Below the pieces are notes generated by a model. The model ran no database searches and was not told the origin of the DNA. It saw nothing but the letters and a program-made list of their open reading frames with translations. The position numbers and the translations under genes were made by a program. 64,000 nucleotides of DNA from Mesorhizobium kowhaii (GTDB lineage Bacteria > Pseudomonadota > Alphaproteobacteria > Rhizobiales > Rhizobiaceae), in the NCBI RefSeq assembly GCF_003253745.1, contig NZ_MZXV01000019.1, positions 115,946 to 179,945 of the forward strand, written 5' to 3'. Shown piece by piece: positions 17,596 through 29,313 of this stretch (position 1 is the first letter of the stretch; the number at the start of each line of letters is the position of its first letter).

Positions 17596-20144
17596 TGCCG
17601 TTGTCGCAGACGTTGAAGCTTGCGGTCCGCTTCTCGCTGCGCGAGATGCGCGGCGGTCTGTCGGGCTTCCTGATCTTCCTTGCCTGCATCGCGCTCGGCG
17701 TCGCGGCCATCGGCGGCGTCAACTCGGTGGCGCGTTCGATCACCGCCGGCGTCGCCAATCAGGGCCAGACGCTGCTTGGCGGCGATCTTCGCTTCCAGAT
17801 CAACCAGCGCGACGCCAGCCAGGCCGAAAATGGTTTTCTTGACGGGCTGGGCGTCATTTCCAGAACCGCCAGCATGCGCTCGATGGCGCGTCTCGCCGAC
17901 GGAACCGACCAGGCGCTGGTCGAGGCCAAGGCGGTCGACCATGCCTATCCGCTCTACGGCGCGCTGGAGACCGAGCCGGCACTGTCGAAGCAGGAACTGT
18001 TCGGCGAAGAGTTCGGCGTTTTCGGCGCCGCGGCCCCCGATCTGCTGTTCGAACGATTGCATCTTCAGATCGGCGACCGGCTGAAGCTCGGCACTGCCAC
18101 TTTCGAACTGCGCGCCAGGCTGGTCACCGAACCGGATGCGGTGTCCGACGGGTTCGGCTTTGCGCCGCGGCTGATGATCTCGACCGACGGGCTGGCGGCC
18201 ACCGGACTGATCCAGCCGGGCAGCCTGGTCGAAAATGCCTATAAGGTCCGGCTGCCCGCCGATGCCGATGAGGCGCGGCTCAGGGCCATCCAGGATCAGG
18301 CGGCCAAGGATTTTCCGCAAGCCGGCTGGTCGATCCGCACGCGCAGCAATGCCGCCCCGGCGCTGTCGTCCAACATCGAACGCTTCTCGCAATTCCTGAC
18401 GCTGGTCGGGCTGACGGCGCTGGTGGTCGGCGGTGTCGGCGTCGCCAATGCGGTGCGCGCCTATCTCGACGGCAAGCGCGGCGTCATCGCCACCTTCAAG
18501 AGCCTGGGCGCGTCGGGCGGCTTCGTCTTTGCCGTCTATCTGGTGCAGATCCTGATCATCGCCGCCCTGGGCATTGTGCTCGGCCTGGTGCTCGGGGCGC
18601 TGATGCCGTTCGCGGCCGGTGCCGCCCTTCATCAGGTCATTCCGGTGCCGGCGGAAGGCGGCTTCTATCCCGGCGCGCTCGGCATGGCGGCGCTGTTCGG
18701 CCTTTTGGTGACGCTGGCCTTCGCGCTTTTGCCACTTGGCCGCGCCCGCGACGTGCCGGCGACGGCGCTGTTTCGCGAGATGGGGCTCGAAGGCCGCGGC
18801 TTTCCGCGCCCTGTCTATATTGCGGCGGCTGTCGGCATCGCGCTGCTGCTGGCGGCGCTGGCTATCCTGTTTTCCGGCGACCGTCGCATCGCCTCGATCT
18901 TTGTCGGCGCCACCGTCTTCGCTTTCCTGGTGCTGCGCCTGGTCGGCGCGCTGGTGCAATGGGCGGCGAAGAAGAGCCCGCGCGTGCGCTTCGTGGCGCT
19001 GCGGCTCGCCGTCGGCAACATCCACCGGCCCGGCGCCTTGACGCCATCGGTGGTGCTGTCGCTGGGGCTTGGGCTGACGCTGCTGGTGACGCTGGCGCTG
19101 ATCGACGGCAATCTGCGGCAGCAGATCTCCGGTAGCCTGCCGGAGCGGGCTCCGAACTTCTTCTTCGTCGACATCCAGAGTAGCGATGTCGCTGCTTTTT
19201 CCGCGCTGATCGGACAGCAGGCGCCGCAGGGGACGCTGGCCAAGGTGCCGATGCTGCGCGGCCGGGTGATGGCGCTCAACGGCGTCGATGTCGACAAGGT
19301 CAAGGTGCCGGCCGAAGGCGCCTGGGTGCTGAAAGGCGATCGCGGCCTGACCTATGACGCCAGACAGCCGGACAACGCGACGCTGACCGAGGGCAGCTGG
19401 TGGCCGGACAATTATACCGGCGAGCCGCTGGTCTCGTTCTCGGCCGTGGAAGGCAAGGAGATCGGGCTGAAGCTTGGCGACACCATCACCGTCAACGTGC
19501 TCGGCCGCAACGTGACGGCGAAGATCGCCAATTTCCGGCAGGTCGAATGGGAGACGATGGGCATCAATTTCGTCATGGTGTTCTCGCCCAACACATTCAC
19601 TGGGGCGCCGCATGGCTGGATGGCGACGCTGACCGAAAAGACCGCCTCGACGGCCGACGACGCGCGTATCCTCAATGCCGTCACCCGCGCCTTCCCGGCG
19701 GTGACGACGGTCCGGGTCAAGGATGCGCTCGATGTCGTCAACCGGCTGGTCGGGCAGCTCGGCACGGCGATCCGGGCCGCGGCCGGCGTGGCGCTGATCG
19801 CTTCGGTGCTGGTGCTGGCCGGCGCGCTTGCCGCCGGCAACCGGGCGCGCATCCATGACGCGGTGGTGCTGAAGACGCTGGGCGCGACACGCACGACGCT
19901 GATTGCCGCCTTCTCGCTCGAATACATGCTGATCGGGCTCGCCACCGCGATCTTCGCCCTGGCGGCAGGTGGTGCTGCTGCTTGGTTCGTCGTCGCGCGC
20001 ATCATGACATTGCCGTCGCATTTCATGCCCGAGGTGGCGGTGGCGACCATTCTGTTTTCGCTCGTCATCACGGTCGGCATCGGCCTCGCAGGCACCTGGC
20101 GGGTGCTCGGCCACAAGGCCGCACCGGTGTTGCGCAACCTATAG
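17595..20144 (+). CDS. ABC transporter permease, FtsX-like (YbbP-like)
   Basis: An 849-residue inner-membrane protein with about ten transmembrane helices and two FtsX-type permease domains. The pattern is one N-terminal helix, a periplasmic domain of about 200 residues, a first block of helices (about 270-500), a second periplasmic domain, and a C-terminal set of three helices ending in GTWRVLGHKAAPVLRNL. The VLKTLGATR segment preceding the last helices is characteristic of MacB/LolC-type mechanotransmitters. Its ATPase partner is directly upstream. The substrate is unknown; export or envelope lipid and protein handling is inferred from the family and the esterase neighbour. Confidence 0.92.
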   Translation: MPLSQTLKLAVRFSLREMRGGLSGFLIFLACIALGVAAIGGVNSVARSITAGVANQGQTLLGGDLRFQINQRDASQAENGFLDGLGVISRTASMRSMARLADGTDQALVEAKAVDHAYPLYGALETEPALSKQELFGEEFGVFGAAAPDLLFERLHLQIGDRLKLGTATFELRARLVTEPDAVSDGFGFAPRLMISTDGLAATGLIQPGSLVENAYKVRLPADADEARLRAIQDQAAKDFPQAGWSIRTRSNAAPALSSNIERFSQFLTLVGLTALVVGGVGVANAVRAYLDGKRGVIATFKSLGASGGFVFAVYLVQILIIAALGIVLGLVLGALMPFAAGAALHQVIPVPAEGGFYPGALGMAALFGLLVTLAFALLPLGRARDVPATALFREMGLEGRGFPRPVYIAAAVGIALLLAALAILFSGDRRIASIFVGATVFAFLVLRLVGALVQWAAKKSPRVRFVALRLAVGNIHRPGALTPSVVLSLGLGLTLLVTLALIDGNLRQQISGSLPERAPNFFFVDIQSSDVAAFSALIGQQAPQGTLAKVPMLRGRVMALNGVDVDKVKVPAEGAWVLKGDRGLTYDARQPDNATLTEGSWWPDNYTGEPLVSFSAVEGKEIGLKLGDTITVNVLGRNVTAKIANFRQVEWETMGINFVMVFSPNTFTGAPHGWMATLTEKTASTADDARILNAVTRAFPAVTTVRVKDALDVVNRLVGQLGTAIRAAAGVALIASVLVLAGALAAGNRARIHDAVVLKTLGATRTTLIAAFSLEYMLIGLATAIFALAAGGAAAWFVVARIMTLPSHFMPEVAVATILFSLVITVGIGLAGTWRVLGHKAAPVLRNL

Positions 20145-20165
20145 AGCGGTGAACCGCTCTAATTT
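20144..20165 (+). terminator. hairpin after YbbP-like gene
   Basis: The perfect 8-bp inverted repeat AGAGCGGT / ACCGCTCT with loop GA is followed by AATTTT, right after the permease stop. It may serve as a weak terminator. It also resembles the first hairpin of the repeat at 32907-33006. Confidence 0.55.
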
Positions 20166-20170
20166 TGTTG

Positions 20171-20218
20171 CGCAATTCCGGACGGAAAACCGCTGAACAC
20201 TTTTCCTGGAATTGCTCT
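20171..20218. repeat. palindromic repeat family B, copy 1
   Basis: The outer arms GCAATTCC.. / ..GGAATTGC and core GGAAAACCG...CACTTTTCC fold into a long hairpin. Near-identical copies are at 32959 and 39774. The rest of the 20145-20447 gap holds the promoter of the Bax inhibitor gene and no ORF that I can support. Confidence 0.92.
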
Positions 20219-20447
20219 GAATTCCGCTGGCCGGGGACCCGGATTTGGTTAAATCGACGTAATGTTGCGCCGCCAAAGGCCGAAAAACCGGACCGTGTGC
20301 GTCTCACGAAGCATTACACCCGGTTACGGTCTTGTTCTTGACGCGAATAACCATCATATTTCGCCACAGGCATGCTGGAGCCCCGCCAGCGGCGCCTGGG
20401 TCCGGTGGACCTGACACCCGACGGGGCAGAAGCAATAGAGGACTCCC

Positions 20448-21227
20448 ATGGCTGAACCCATTCGCAACTATCAGACGCGCGCCGTGCCCGGCGCCGGCGT
20501 TGATGCAGGCATCGATCAGGGCCTGCGCGCCTATATGATCAAGGTCTACAATCTGATGGGGCTTGGCCTCCTCATCACCGGTCTTGCCGCCGTAGGCACG
20601 ATCATGCTGGCCACCACCACCGATCCTGCCTCGGCTGTCGCAACGCTGCCGAGCGGCGAGATGCTGACCTCCTTCGGCTACGCGATCTTCGGCTCGCCGC
20701 TGCGCTGGGTGGTGATTTTTGCCCCGCTGGCCGCCGTGCTGTTCCTGTCGTTCCGCGTCCAGTCGATGAGCGTTGCGGCGGCGCAGACGACGTTCTGGGT
20801 CTATGCCGGCCTCGTCGGCCTGTCGCTGTCGTCGATCTTCCTGGTCTACACCACGGCCAGCATTTCGCAGACCTTCTTCGCCACCGCCGCGGCCTTCGGC
20901 GCGCTGTCGCTCTACGGCTACACGACCAAGCGCGACCTGACGGCGATGGGCTCGTTCCTGATCATGGGCGTGTTCGGTCTGATCATCGCAATGGTGATCA
21001 ACATCTTCCTGCAGTCGTCGGCGCTGTCCTTCGCTGTTTCGGCGATCGGCGTGCTGGTGTTCGCGGGCCTCACCGCCTACGACACGCAGAAGATCAAGGA
21101 GATGTATTTCGATGGCGACGCTTCGGATGTCGCCGGCCGCAAGGCGATCATGGGCGCGCTGAGGCTCTATCTCGACTTCATCAACCTGTTCATGTTCCTG
21201 CTGCAGTTCATGGGCGATCGCCGTTAG
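20448..21227 (+). CDS. Bax inhibitor-1 / YccA family membrane protein
   Basis: A 259-residue integral membrane protein with seven hydrophobic helices. It carries the family hallmarks: an N-terminal R-x-Y-M-I-K-V-Y-N-x-M segment, a central TAAAFGALSLYGYTTKRDLTAMG block, and a C-terminal pair YDTQKIKEMY and ALRLYLDFINLFMFLL, with Asp residues of the proposed di-aspartyl pH sensor. Homologues conduct calcium or protect from envelope stress; the specific role is not known in rhizobia. A strong terminator follows about 30 bases after the stop. Confidence 0.94.
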   Translation: MAEPIRNYQTRAVPGAGVDAGIDQGLRAYMIKVYNLMGLGLLITGLAAVGTIMLATTTDPASAVATLPSGEMLTSFGYAIFGSPLRWVVIFAPLAAVLFLSFRVQSMSVAAAQTTFWVYAGLVGLSLSSIFLVYTTASISQTFFATAAAFGALSLYGYTTKRDLTAMGSFLIMGVFGLIIAMVINIFLQSSALSFAVSAIGVLVFAGLTAYDTQKIKEMYFDGDASDVAGRKAIMGALRLYLDFINLFMFLLQFMGDRR

Positions 21228-21257
21228 TTAGCTGCGACGCTGGACCATCGAGTTCTT

Positions 21258-21283
21258 GAAGGGCGGCCCAACGGCCGCCCTTT
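21258..21283. terminator. intrinsic terminator after Bax inhibitor gene
   Basis: The hairpin AAGGGCGGCC / GGCCGCCCTT with loop CAAC is followed by TGCTTTTG. Confidence 0.8.
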
Positions 21284-21338
21284 GCTTTTGTGTCTGTTTT
21301 TGCTGTTATTGCGGGCAGAACAACGGCATGCATAAATA

Positions 21339-21908
21339 ATGAGCAGTATCATCATCCGGACCGCGACAGCGGCCGATCTCGACCGGATCACGGAAATCTA
21401 TGCCGACGCGGTCACCCAGGGCACGGCGAGCTATGAGCTGGAGCCGCCCAGCCGCGCCGAGATGGGCGCTCGCTTCGACACTCTGATGGCTGGCGGATTT
21501 CCCTATCTGGTGTCGGAAAAGGACGGCGCCGTGCTCGGCTATGCCTATGCCGGCGCCTTCCGGCCGCGCCCGGCATACCGCTTCATCGTCGAGGATTCGG
21601 TCTATGTCGCGCCCGAGGCCAAGGGCCAGGGGGTTGGCCTGTTGCTGATGCAGAGTCTGATCGAGGCATGCCGAGCGGCGGGCTTTCGCCAGGTCATCGC
21701 GGTGATCGGCGACGGGCGGGCGGACAGCGCCTCGGTGCGGCTGCACGAAAAGCTTGGCTTCCGCCATTCGGGACGCCTCGAAGGCTCCGGCTACAAGCAC
21801 GGGCGCTGGCTGGACACGGTGTTCATGCAGCTCTCGCTGAATGGCGGGGCGCTCGCTCCGCCTGATCCCGGTTCGCTGCCGGAGCGAAAATTCCGCCAGC
21901 AAAAATAA
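21339..21908 (+). CDS. GNAT N-acetyltransferase (phosphinothricin acetyltransferase-like)
   Basis: A 189-residue acetyl-CoA-dependent transferase. The start IIRTATAADLDRITEIYADAV and the TASYELEPPS segment match the Pat/YncA/MddA group. The acetyl-CoA loop is YVAPEAKGQGVGLLLMQSLIEA, and the C-terminal part HEKLGFRHSGRLEGSGYKHGRW is typical for this clade. Substrates in the family include phosphinothricin and methionine sulfoximine or sulfone. The last 25 residues (after QLSLN) are an unusual extension rich in Pro and Arg. Confidence 0.9.
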   Translation: MSSIIIRTATAADLDRITEIYADAVTQGTASYELEPPSRAEMGARFDTLMAGGFPYLVSEKDGAVLGYAYAGAFRPRPAYRFIVEDSVYVAPEAKGQGVGLLLMQSLIEACRAAGFRQVIAVIGDGRADSASVRLHEKLGFRHSGRLEGSGYKHGRWLDTVFMQLSLNGGALAPPDPGSLPERKFRQQK

Positions 21909-21912
21909 AGGG

Positions 21913-22299
21913 TTAAGCCTCGACGAGCTTCAGCTTGCCGTCGAAGATCCCAAGCACGCGGCCGAGCTCCTGGCCGCGCTTGAGGATGCGGCCGCCGGCG
22001 GCAATGACGGCAAAGGCGCCCTGCTTGCGCGCCAGTTTCGGGTCCTTGACGATCTGGAACAGCGGCACTTCGCTGGCGCGGCGGAACACCGAAAACACAG
22101 CCCTGTCGGTGAGATGATCGATGGCGTAGTCGCGCCATTCGTTGGCGGCGACCATGCGACCGTAGAGCCTCAGGATCTGGTCCAGTTCACGCCGGTCGAA
22201 CCGCACCGGCTGATCGAGGCGCTCGCGTCGCGCCTCGTGCAGCGGGATCAATATTGCGGATGCGTCCCCATCCCCCATCCCGCCGCTGTCGTCGGTCAT
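21913..22299 (-). CDS. DUF2794 domain-containing protein
   Basis: A 128-residue cytosolic protein of a conserved but uncharacterised alphaproteobacterial family. Core features are FDRRELDQILRLYGRMVAANEWRDYAIDHL and the VIAAGGRILKRGQELGRVL strand near the C terminus. The start at 22299 gives a short Gly/Asp-rich leader; upstream codons in frame show no conserved character. It converges with the acetyltransferase gene with only 4 bases between the two stops. Confidence 0.85.
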   Translation of the reverse strand: MTDDSGGMGDGDASAILIPLHEARRERLDQPVRFDRRELDQILRLYGRMVAANEWRDYAIDHLTDRAVFSVFRRASEVPLFQIVKDPKLARKQGAFAVIAAGGRILKRGQELGRVLGIFDGKLKLVEA

Positions 22300-22640
22300 G
22301 CCTCGATCCTTCAAAATGAATCTTTGCCAACCAAAGTTGGCGCGTTCGCAGCTGAATTGCAAGACCTCGCGAAGGGAGGGCGGCGCCGCGCTGTTTCTGC
22401 AACGTCCAGTCACTTTTATGAAACGCCCTGTTGGAATTGGTGATGCTTCGCCACATTCTCGCCATTTTTTATCCGCGCTCATGCCCCAATGTCCGACGAA
22501 TTTACCGGCGTTGCCTGAGACGGTTCGGTCCGGCACCGGCTCGTAAACCCCAAGCCCCCCGCCCACGGGTCTGCGTCGGATCGAACCAACCTCGGTCTTT
22601 CTTCGGAAGGATCGGGTGCGACGATCCCAAAACCTAAATG

Positions 22641-22679
22641 ACCGACGTCAGAAGCAAGCTGACGTCGGTTTTTTGTTTT
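22641..22679 (+). terminator. strong orphan intrinsic terminator (candidate small RNA 3' end)
   Basis: A perfect stem CCGACGTCA / TGACGTCGG (22642-22650 and 22660-22668) with a nine-base loop is followed by TTTTTTGTTTT. A second stem-loop GGATCG / CGATCC is at 22609-22627. No rightward ORF precedes it, so the natural reading is the end of a non-coding transcript beginning somewhere in 22300-22600. Confidence 0.7.
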
Positions 22680-22757
22680 CCGGGTGGCGCGCGGGGTGGA
22701 AGCCCCCTCGCATTCGGTTGTTCTATCCGCTGACATCCCAACGCAGGCGGTCCTTCG

Positions 22758-22968
22758 CGCCCCCCTCTGTCCTGCCGGCGTTCGTCGCTCGGAAAGCCAA
22801 GCAATTGGCTTTCCGTCCGCTGCGCGGACCCTCCTCAACCCCACAAGGAGGGAGATTGGCCGTCATCTCCACCTTCGCCAATCTTCAACGCAGAAAGACG
22901 GGCTGGACGGCGAAGCTGCCGATCTCCCCCCAAGTGGGGGAGATGTCCGGCAGGACAGAGGGGGGGCG
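22758..22968. repeat. MITE-like element with 21-bp terminal inverted repeats
   Basis: The left end is CGCCCCCCTCTGTCCTGCCGG and the right end is its reverse complement with one extra C. The interior contains a hairpin around CTCCCCC / GGGGGAG and the segment shared with 9303-9374. No transposase is encoded. A related, shorter element is at 62131-62279. Confidence 0.8.
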
Positions 22969-23018
22969 CTGTCCCGCCGACATCTCAACGGAACGCCTCA
23001 ATCGAGATCTGAAAGCTT

Positions 23019-23804
23019 CTAAGGTTTGTGAATGAAGGCGGCGCCCAGAATGGGGCCGGGCAGGCCATCCTTGCCGACCGACTGCAGCAGCACGGCGCAG
23101 CCGCCCTTTTTGGAAATCTCGCTCATCGGCAATTCGTAGCGCTGTGCCTTGCCGTGCCACATGCCGGCGGTCTGGATGCCCGAGACCGCGTTCCAATAGG
23201 TCATCTTGCGGCCGGTGTTCTCACCCTGGCCGATCTTGACCGTCTGCGGCGGGTCGAAATAGACGATGACGACATGGGCGTCGCTGGGGCCGTTTCCGGC
23301 ATCGCCGGCGTCGATCATCACGCGGTCGCTGGTCCGGCTGACCTTGACGGCGACCCGCATGCCTTCGCCGCTCTTGGCCATGCGGGCCAGCGCGCCGTCG
23401 ACATCGACGCGGCTGGCGCCGTTGACATGGACGCGGCCGTTGATGACGGCCTGCGGTGTATAGACGGAGCGGCTGCCGAAGGCCCGCATATAGTCATTTT
23501 GCCGCTCGGTGTTCTCCTTGCGGCTCAGCGTGTCCTGCCAGCCGAGATAGTCCCAATAGTCGACATGATAGGCGAGCGCGACGATGTCTTCCTTGGCGGC
23601 AAGCTCGGCGAACAACGCATCGGCCGGCGGGCAGGAATTGCAGCCCTGGCTGGTGAACAGCTCGACCACGCCCAAGGGCCTGTCGATCTGGGTTTTGTCG
23701 GCCTGCGGCTTGCCGGGCTCGGCGGTTTGGCCGGCGCCGGCAAACGCCGAGAAGGCCAGCGCAAGGGCTGCCAGCCACAATGATTTTCGCGAGGCCATAA
23801 CCAT
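23019..23804 (-). CDS. DUF1223 family periplasmic thioredoxin-like protein
   Basis: A 261-residue exported protein. A signal peptide (about 1-28) is followed by a thioredoxin-like domain beginning [17 protein letters not shown], where Cys55 and Cys58 form a CxxC pair. The next block [14 protein letters not shown] is the DUF1223 hallmark. The last 100 residues form a beta-rich region ending [12 protein letters not shown] redox or metal-linked function is inferred from the CxxC; none is established. Two starts (MVMAS) are possible two codons apart. Confidence 0.88.
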   Translation of the reverse strand: MVMASRKSLWLAALALAFSAFAGAGQTAEPGKPQADKTQIDRPLGVVELFTSQGCNSCPPADALFAELAAKEDIVALAYHVDYWDYLGWQDTLSRKENTERQNDYMRAFGSRSVYTPQAVINGRVHVNGASRVDVDGALARMAKSGEGMRVAVKVSRTSDRVMIDAGDAGNGPSDAHVVIVYFDPPQTVKIGQGENTGRKMTYWNAVSGIQTAGMWHGKAQRYELPMSEISKKGGCAVLLQSVGKDGLPGPILGAAFIHKP

Positions 23805-23978
23805 TCCGATTCCCGCCGGTGGTGCCGGCTTTATTGTGATTGCTGAAATATGTGGCAGAACCGGAAGTCAACGGGAAGTCACGTTGCGGTGAAATTTTGC
23901 CATTGCAACCGACCACAACGGCGCAATAGGAAAAGGGCTTGCACTTCAGGGTAGAAATCGATTCGGGCGGCAATCACG

Positions 23979-24696
<718 letters not shown>

Positions 24697-24701
24697 TGCC
24701 C

Positions 24702-27392
<2,691 letters not shown>

Positions 27393-27589
27393 GTGCGATC
27401 CTTGTCTGTTCAGCCTGAAAGGGAACGGACGCCGATGGCATGCAATCACGCGCAAAGGTGCGGGTACGGCCATTTCCGCTGTCCGTTCCCAAGCAACCCG
27501 AGCCGTTCAAGGCGGCGCGTGCGCTGGTTCGGCGCTAATTCTGTTCCCGCGCCGACCGCTGGCACGGATGCACCGCATATAGAGAATTT

Positions 27590-27606
27590 TCTGGAATAGT
27601 TCTAGA
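27590..27606. promoter_or_regulatory. candidate Irr-type iron control element between acnA and ccmA
   Basis: The 17-base palindrome TCTGGAATAGTTCTAGA has arms TCTGGAA and TTCTAGA, which are inverted with one mismatch. It resembles the ICE/Irr box of Rhizobiales (AGAAT-n-ATTCT-like core). It lies 68 bases before ccmA and about 200 bases before acnA. Both genes consume iron (Fe-S cluster, haem), which fits Irr control. This is a sequence-based proposal only. Confidence 0.5.
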
Positions 27607-27673
27607 CAGTTGCAAAGCAAATTTGTGCGATGCGGCGGCTGTCGCGACACATGGTTTTCAGGGCAGGCGAGGG

Positions 27674-28276
27674 ATGCGGCTGATCGCCGAAAATCTGGGC
27701 GGCGAACGCGGCGGCGATATGGTGTTTTCCGGCATCGATTTTGCCCTGGAAGACGGCCAGTCGCTGGTCGTCACCGGGCCGAATGGTGCGGGCAAATCGA
27801 CCTTGCTGCGGGTCATCGCCGGGCTGCTGCCGGTGGCGGAAGGCAGCGTGCGGATCGAAGGCGGCGGCGAAGCGTTTCCGTCGATCGCGTCGGCCTGTCA
27901 TTATCTTGGTCACCAGAACGCAATGAAGCCGGCGCTCAGCGTGGCGGAAAACTTGCACTTCTGGCGCGACTTCAATGGCGATGGAGATGTCGGCGTCGAA
28001 GAGGCGCTGGAAACGGTCGGGCTCGGCGGCATCGGCCATCTGCCGTTCGGCTATCTGTCGACCGGGCAACGGCGCCGCGCGGCGATCGCCAAGCTTTTGG
28101 TCAGCCATCGGCCGCTGTGGCTGCTGGATGAGCCGACGGCGGGATTGGACAAGGCCTCGGAGGCGCGGTTTGCGGGGCTGATGGGGAAGCATCGTGGAGA
28201 GGGTGGGATCGTCGTTGCGGCGACGCATTTGCCGCTGGGATTGGATGGGGCGAAGGAATTGAGGATGGGGGAGTAA
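27674..28276 (+). CDS. ccmA: cytochrome c biogenesis haem exporter ATP-binding protein CcmA
   Basis: A 200-residue ABC ATPase. Walker A GPNGAGKST is at 35-43, a CcmA-type signature is LSTGQRRRAAIAKLL in place of LSGGQ, and Walker B is LWLLDEPTAGLD. With CcmB, CcmC and CcmD it releases holo-CcmE for cytochrome c maturation. The ATG at 27674 has GGCGAGGG upstream; a longer frame lacks conserved sequence. The YLSTGQRRR motif separates it from other ABC ATPases. ccmB follows 58 bases downstream. Confidence 0.96.
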   Translation: MRLIAENLGGERGGDMVFSGIDFALEDGQSLVVTGPNGAGKSTLLRVIAGLLPVAEGSVRIEGGGEAFPSIASACHYLGHQNAMKPALSVAENLHFWRDFNGDGDVGVEEALETVGLGGIGHLPFGYLSTGQRRRAAIAKLLVSHRPLWLLDEPTAGLDKASEARFAGLMGKHRGEGGIVVAATHLPLGLDGAKELRMGE

Positions 28277-28334
28277 TGTCGGTATTCTTTCGCGACCCCC
28301 TCTGGGGGGTGCCTGGGCAAAGGCATCTCAAATC

Positions 28335-29000
28335 ATGCTAGCCCTCTTCCTGCGCGATATCCGCCTCAACATCCGCGCCGGCGGCGGCGCGTTAACTGGC
28401 GTCATCTTCTTCCTCGCCGTCATCGCCACCATTCCGTTCGGCGTTGGGCCGGATCTCAAGCTGCTGGCCCGCATCGGGCCGGCGATCCTGTGGATCGGCG
28501 CGCTGCTGTCCTGTCTGCTCGGCCTCGACCGGCTGTTCCAGGCCGACCGCGAGGACGGCTCGCTCGATCTGCTGGTGCTTGGCAACGACCGCCACATGCT
28601 GGCCTTGACGGTGCTGATCAAATGCCTGGCGCATTGGGCGGGCAGCGTGCTGCCGCTGGTCATTGCCGCTCCCTTGCTCGGCCTGTTCATGAATATGGAG
28701 CCGGCGGCAATAGGCGCCACGGCGCTGACGCTGCTGGTCGGCACGCCGGCGATCACCTTCATCGGCGCGGCGGGTGCGGCGGTGGCGGTGGCGCTGCCGC
28801 GTGGCGGGCTGCTGATCTCGGTGCTGGTGCTGCCGCTGACCATCCCGGTGCTGATCTTCGGCGTTTCGGCGAGTTACGGCGCGACGGCCAATCCCGATCC
28901 GTTTCTGCAGCCCTTCCTCATTCTTGCCGCGCTGACCCTGTTTCTTGCCGTGCTGGGGCCGGTCTCGGCGGCGCTGGCGCTGCGCCACGGAACGGATTGA
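28335..29000 (+). CDS. ccmB: cytochrome c biogenesis haem exporter permease CcmB
   Basis: A 221-residue inner-membrane protein with six transmembrane helices and the CcmB start LFLRDIRLNIRAGGGALTGVIFFL. Family-typical blocks are DRLFQADREDGSLDLL and the AAGAAVAVALPRGGLLISVLVLPLTIPVLIFG segment. It pairs with CcmA as an ABC complex. The next gene is ccmD, not ccmC, after a 145-base gap. Confidence 0.96.
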   Translation: MLALFLRDIRLNIRAGGGALTGVIFFLAVIATIPFGVGPDLKLLARIGPAILWIGALLSCLLGLDRLFQADREDGSLDLLVLGNDRHMLALTVLIKCLAHWAGSVLPLVIAAPLLGLFMNMEPAAIGATALTLLVGTPAITFIGAAGAAVAVALPRGGLLISVLVLPLTIPVLIFGVSASYGATANPDPFLQPFLILAALTLFLAVLGPVSAALALRHGTD

Positions 29001-29145
29001 GTGACGTCAGTCGTGGTTTGCGCGACGTCAAAGGCTGCGGCGCGGCGACCGATTGCGAAGCCGATGGCGCGAGGCTAAGGGAAGGCATGTTCGAATTGGG
29101 CGAAATGACCGGTTTGGAAAGCGGCACTTTGGCGAGGCCTGCCGC
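29001..29145. other. gap where ccmC would be expected
   Basis: This short stretch between ccmB and ccmD contains no ORF resembling CcmC (normally about 250 residues with six helices and a WWD-type haem-binding motif). In one frame it reads about 47 codons ending in TGA just inside ccmD, without hydrophobic character. No CcmC is found elsewhere in the window. Confidence 0.7.
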
Positions 29146-29313
29146 ATGAGCGCGCACGCACTCTACGTCACCGCCGCCTACGCGATCACCGCCGTGGTGC
29201 TGGCCGGGCTGGTCGGCTGGATCCTGCTCGACCAGCGGGCGCGCAAACGCGAACTTGCTGAACTCGAAGCGTCAGGCGTGCGGCGGCGTTCCGACAAAGG
29301 CGCCAAGCCATGA
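29146..29313 (+). CDS. ccmD: haem exporter protein CcmD
   Basis: A 55-residue protein with one transmembrane helix (about 8-27) preceded by HALYVTAAYAIT and followed by the basic QRARKRELAELEASG segment. This is the standard CcmD layout. CcmD helps free holo-CcmE from the CcmABC complex. Its TGA overlaps the ATG of ccmG as ATGA (29310-29313), indicating translational coupling. Confidence 0.93.
   Translation: MSAHALYVTAAYAITAVVLAGLVGWILLDQRARKRELAELEASGVRRRSDKGAKP

Larger units (their letters stand above)
22300..23018. other. long intergenic region: terminated RNA candidate plus MITE-like repeat
   Basis: This 719-base gap has no protein-coding gene I can support. Its left half has two small hairpins and a strong rightward intrinsic terminator (22641-22679) with no gene before it, suggesting a small RNA. 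Its right half is a 211-base element with terminal inverted repeats (22758-22968). Confidence 0.6.

Noticed and set aside
17316..20114. 932-codon open frame opposite the YbbP-like permease
   Set aside because: Composition is dominated by Arg, Gln, His and Asp, with no helices or motifs; the sense-strand gene has full FtsX features.
22500..22600. Possible tRNA (GGTTCGATCC-like T-arm on the minus strand)
   Set aside because: The T-arm pairing is poor, no anticodon stem or matching acceptor stem can be drawn, and spacing is wrong.
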